Assembly: GCA_004557285.1 (NCBI GenBank)
Contig: SFEK01000090.1
Span: forward strand, 1-8,586
Direction of reading: 5' to 3'
Length of the DNA stretch: 8,586 nucleotides
DNA from: Bacteroidales bacterium
Lineage (GTDB): Bacteria; Bacteroidota; Bacteroidia; Bacteroidales; Bacteroidaceae
Shown: piece by piece, positions 8,256 through 8,586 of the stretch
Numbering within the stretch: position 1 is the stretch's first letter
How the letters are laid out: each line of letters opens with the position of its first letter
The notes under the pieces: generated by a model
Database searches by the model: none
Seen by the model: only the letters and a program-made list of their open reading frames with translations
Told to the model about the DNA's origin: nothing
Made by a program: the position numbers and the translations under genes

Positions 8256-8276
8256 ATTCTTACAGAATTACATTCT
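8256..8276. promoter_or_regulatory. Candidate operator: three alternately inverted 5-bp half-sites
   Basis: On the + strand the sequence is ATTCT, TAC, AGAAT, TAC, ATTCT. These are three half-sites in alternating orientation with identical 3-bp spacers, giving two overlapping palindromes. The array starts 3 bp upstream of the -7 element and fills the -33 region, where a bound regulator would affect polymerase access. The pattern is seen; the function is inferred. Confidence 0.35.
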
Positions 8277-8441
8277 AAAACATCAAAAAAATGTCACTAT
8301 CTTTAAAATTATTAACATATACTATCTTCATGTATGCCTTAACTCTTCAAAAACGCTTCCTTATTGTGTAAATAGTGTATATTGCCAATATCATCTTAAT
8401 TGTTAACATGCTATTACAACTTGGTTGGTGTCAATCAGTGA
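8277..8441. other. A/T-rich intergenic region without visible genes
   Basis: The stretch is A/T-rich on both strands. I see no tRNA, no stable hairpin with a U-run, and no exact TAnnTTTG element pointing right; the nearest, TATATTG at 8378-8384, is one base short. It separates the minus-strand block from the open frame at the right edge. Confidence 0.5.
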
Positions 8442-8586
8442 GGTATATGGAAAACAGTTGACAAACATGGGCTAAAACAAGATCAGGTGGCTGCAGAGCT
8501 CATGAGAGACATGGGGCATAAAGGAATTTCTTTCGGTGGCCATGACCCGCACACCATCATCCAATGCTTATCACCCTTGGCTGAAA
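8442..8586 (+). CDS. Unidentified open frame running off the right edge, possibly a gene fragment
   Basis: This frame is open from just after the TGA at 8439-8441 to the end of the window, 48 codons. The residues look protein-like and hydrophilic (for example KHGLKQDQVAAELMRDMGHK, then FGGHDPHTIIQCLSPLAE), and the codon mix resembles that of the neighbouring genes. I do not recognise the family; QDQVAAELMRD could be a helix of a DNA-binding or regulatory domain, but this is a guess. No good start is available: the candidates are GTG 8487, ATG 8502 and ATG 8511, all inside what reads as continuous protein. An ATG at 8447 lies in another frame and stops after four codons, so a frameshifted or degraded gene is possible. 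Confidence 0.35.

Noticed and set aside
8464..8586. Minus-strand open frame at the right edge
   Set aside because: One frame is open to the window edge, but its W-, C- and M-rich translation ends at a TGA inside the stretch and is less protein-like than the plus-strand frame.

Overview
The window looks like chromosomal DNA from a Bacteroidales bacterium, most likely a Prevotella-like gut or oral species. Four things point this way. Three exported proteins end in C-terminal domains of the type IX secretion system (T9SS) kind. A Bacteroidetes-type -7 element (TAnnTTTG) lies upstream of the leftmost-transcribed gene. The genes lack clear Shine-Dalgarno sequences, with A/T-rich bases before their starts. 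The surface proteins carry domains typical of this phylum. The genus is inference.

Layout. Positions 1-767 (+) hold the 3' end of an inner-membrane transporter of the bile acid:sodium symporter (BASS/SBF) type. A strong bidirectional hairpin terminator (786-823) separates it from a convergent block on the minus strand. Read in its own direction, that block is: a promoter region (about 8245-8276), a 527-residue protein with an internal duplication (8123-6540), a 1106-residue multidomain protein (6462-3142), a hairpin (3130-3089), and a 720-residue protein with two jelly-roll-like domains (3021-859). Each of the three has a signal peptide and a C-terminal region with the (V/A)xxY/F..DG...G(M/V)Y(V/I)V pattern of T9SS sorting domains. 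The gaps are 77 and 120 nt, and I see no -7 element in either. The simplest model is one transcript from the promoter upstream of 8123, perhaps attenuated at the hairpin before the last gene.

The three proteins have no recognisable catalytic motif. They look like structural, adhesive or ligand-binding surface or secreted proteins, built from fibronectin III-like, jelly-roll (choice-of-anchor J / cleaved-adhesin-like), beta-propeller-like and CARDB-like modules. No common substrate can be named from sequence.

The right edge (8277-8586) is an A/T-rich intergenic stretch. It is followed by an open frame running off the window (8442-8586, +) that has no credible start codon. I see no RNA gene, mobile element or CRISPR array. 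The most unusual non-coding signal is a trio of alternately inverted 5-bp half-sites with identical 3-bp spacers, placed just upstream of the -7 element.
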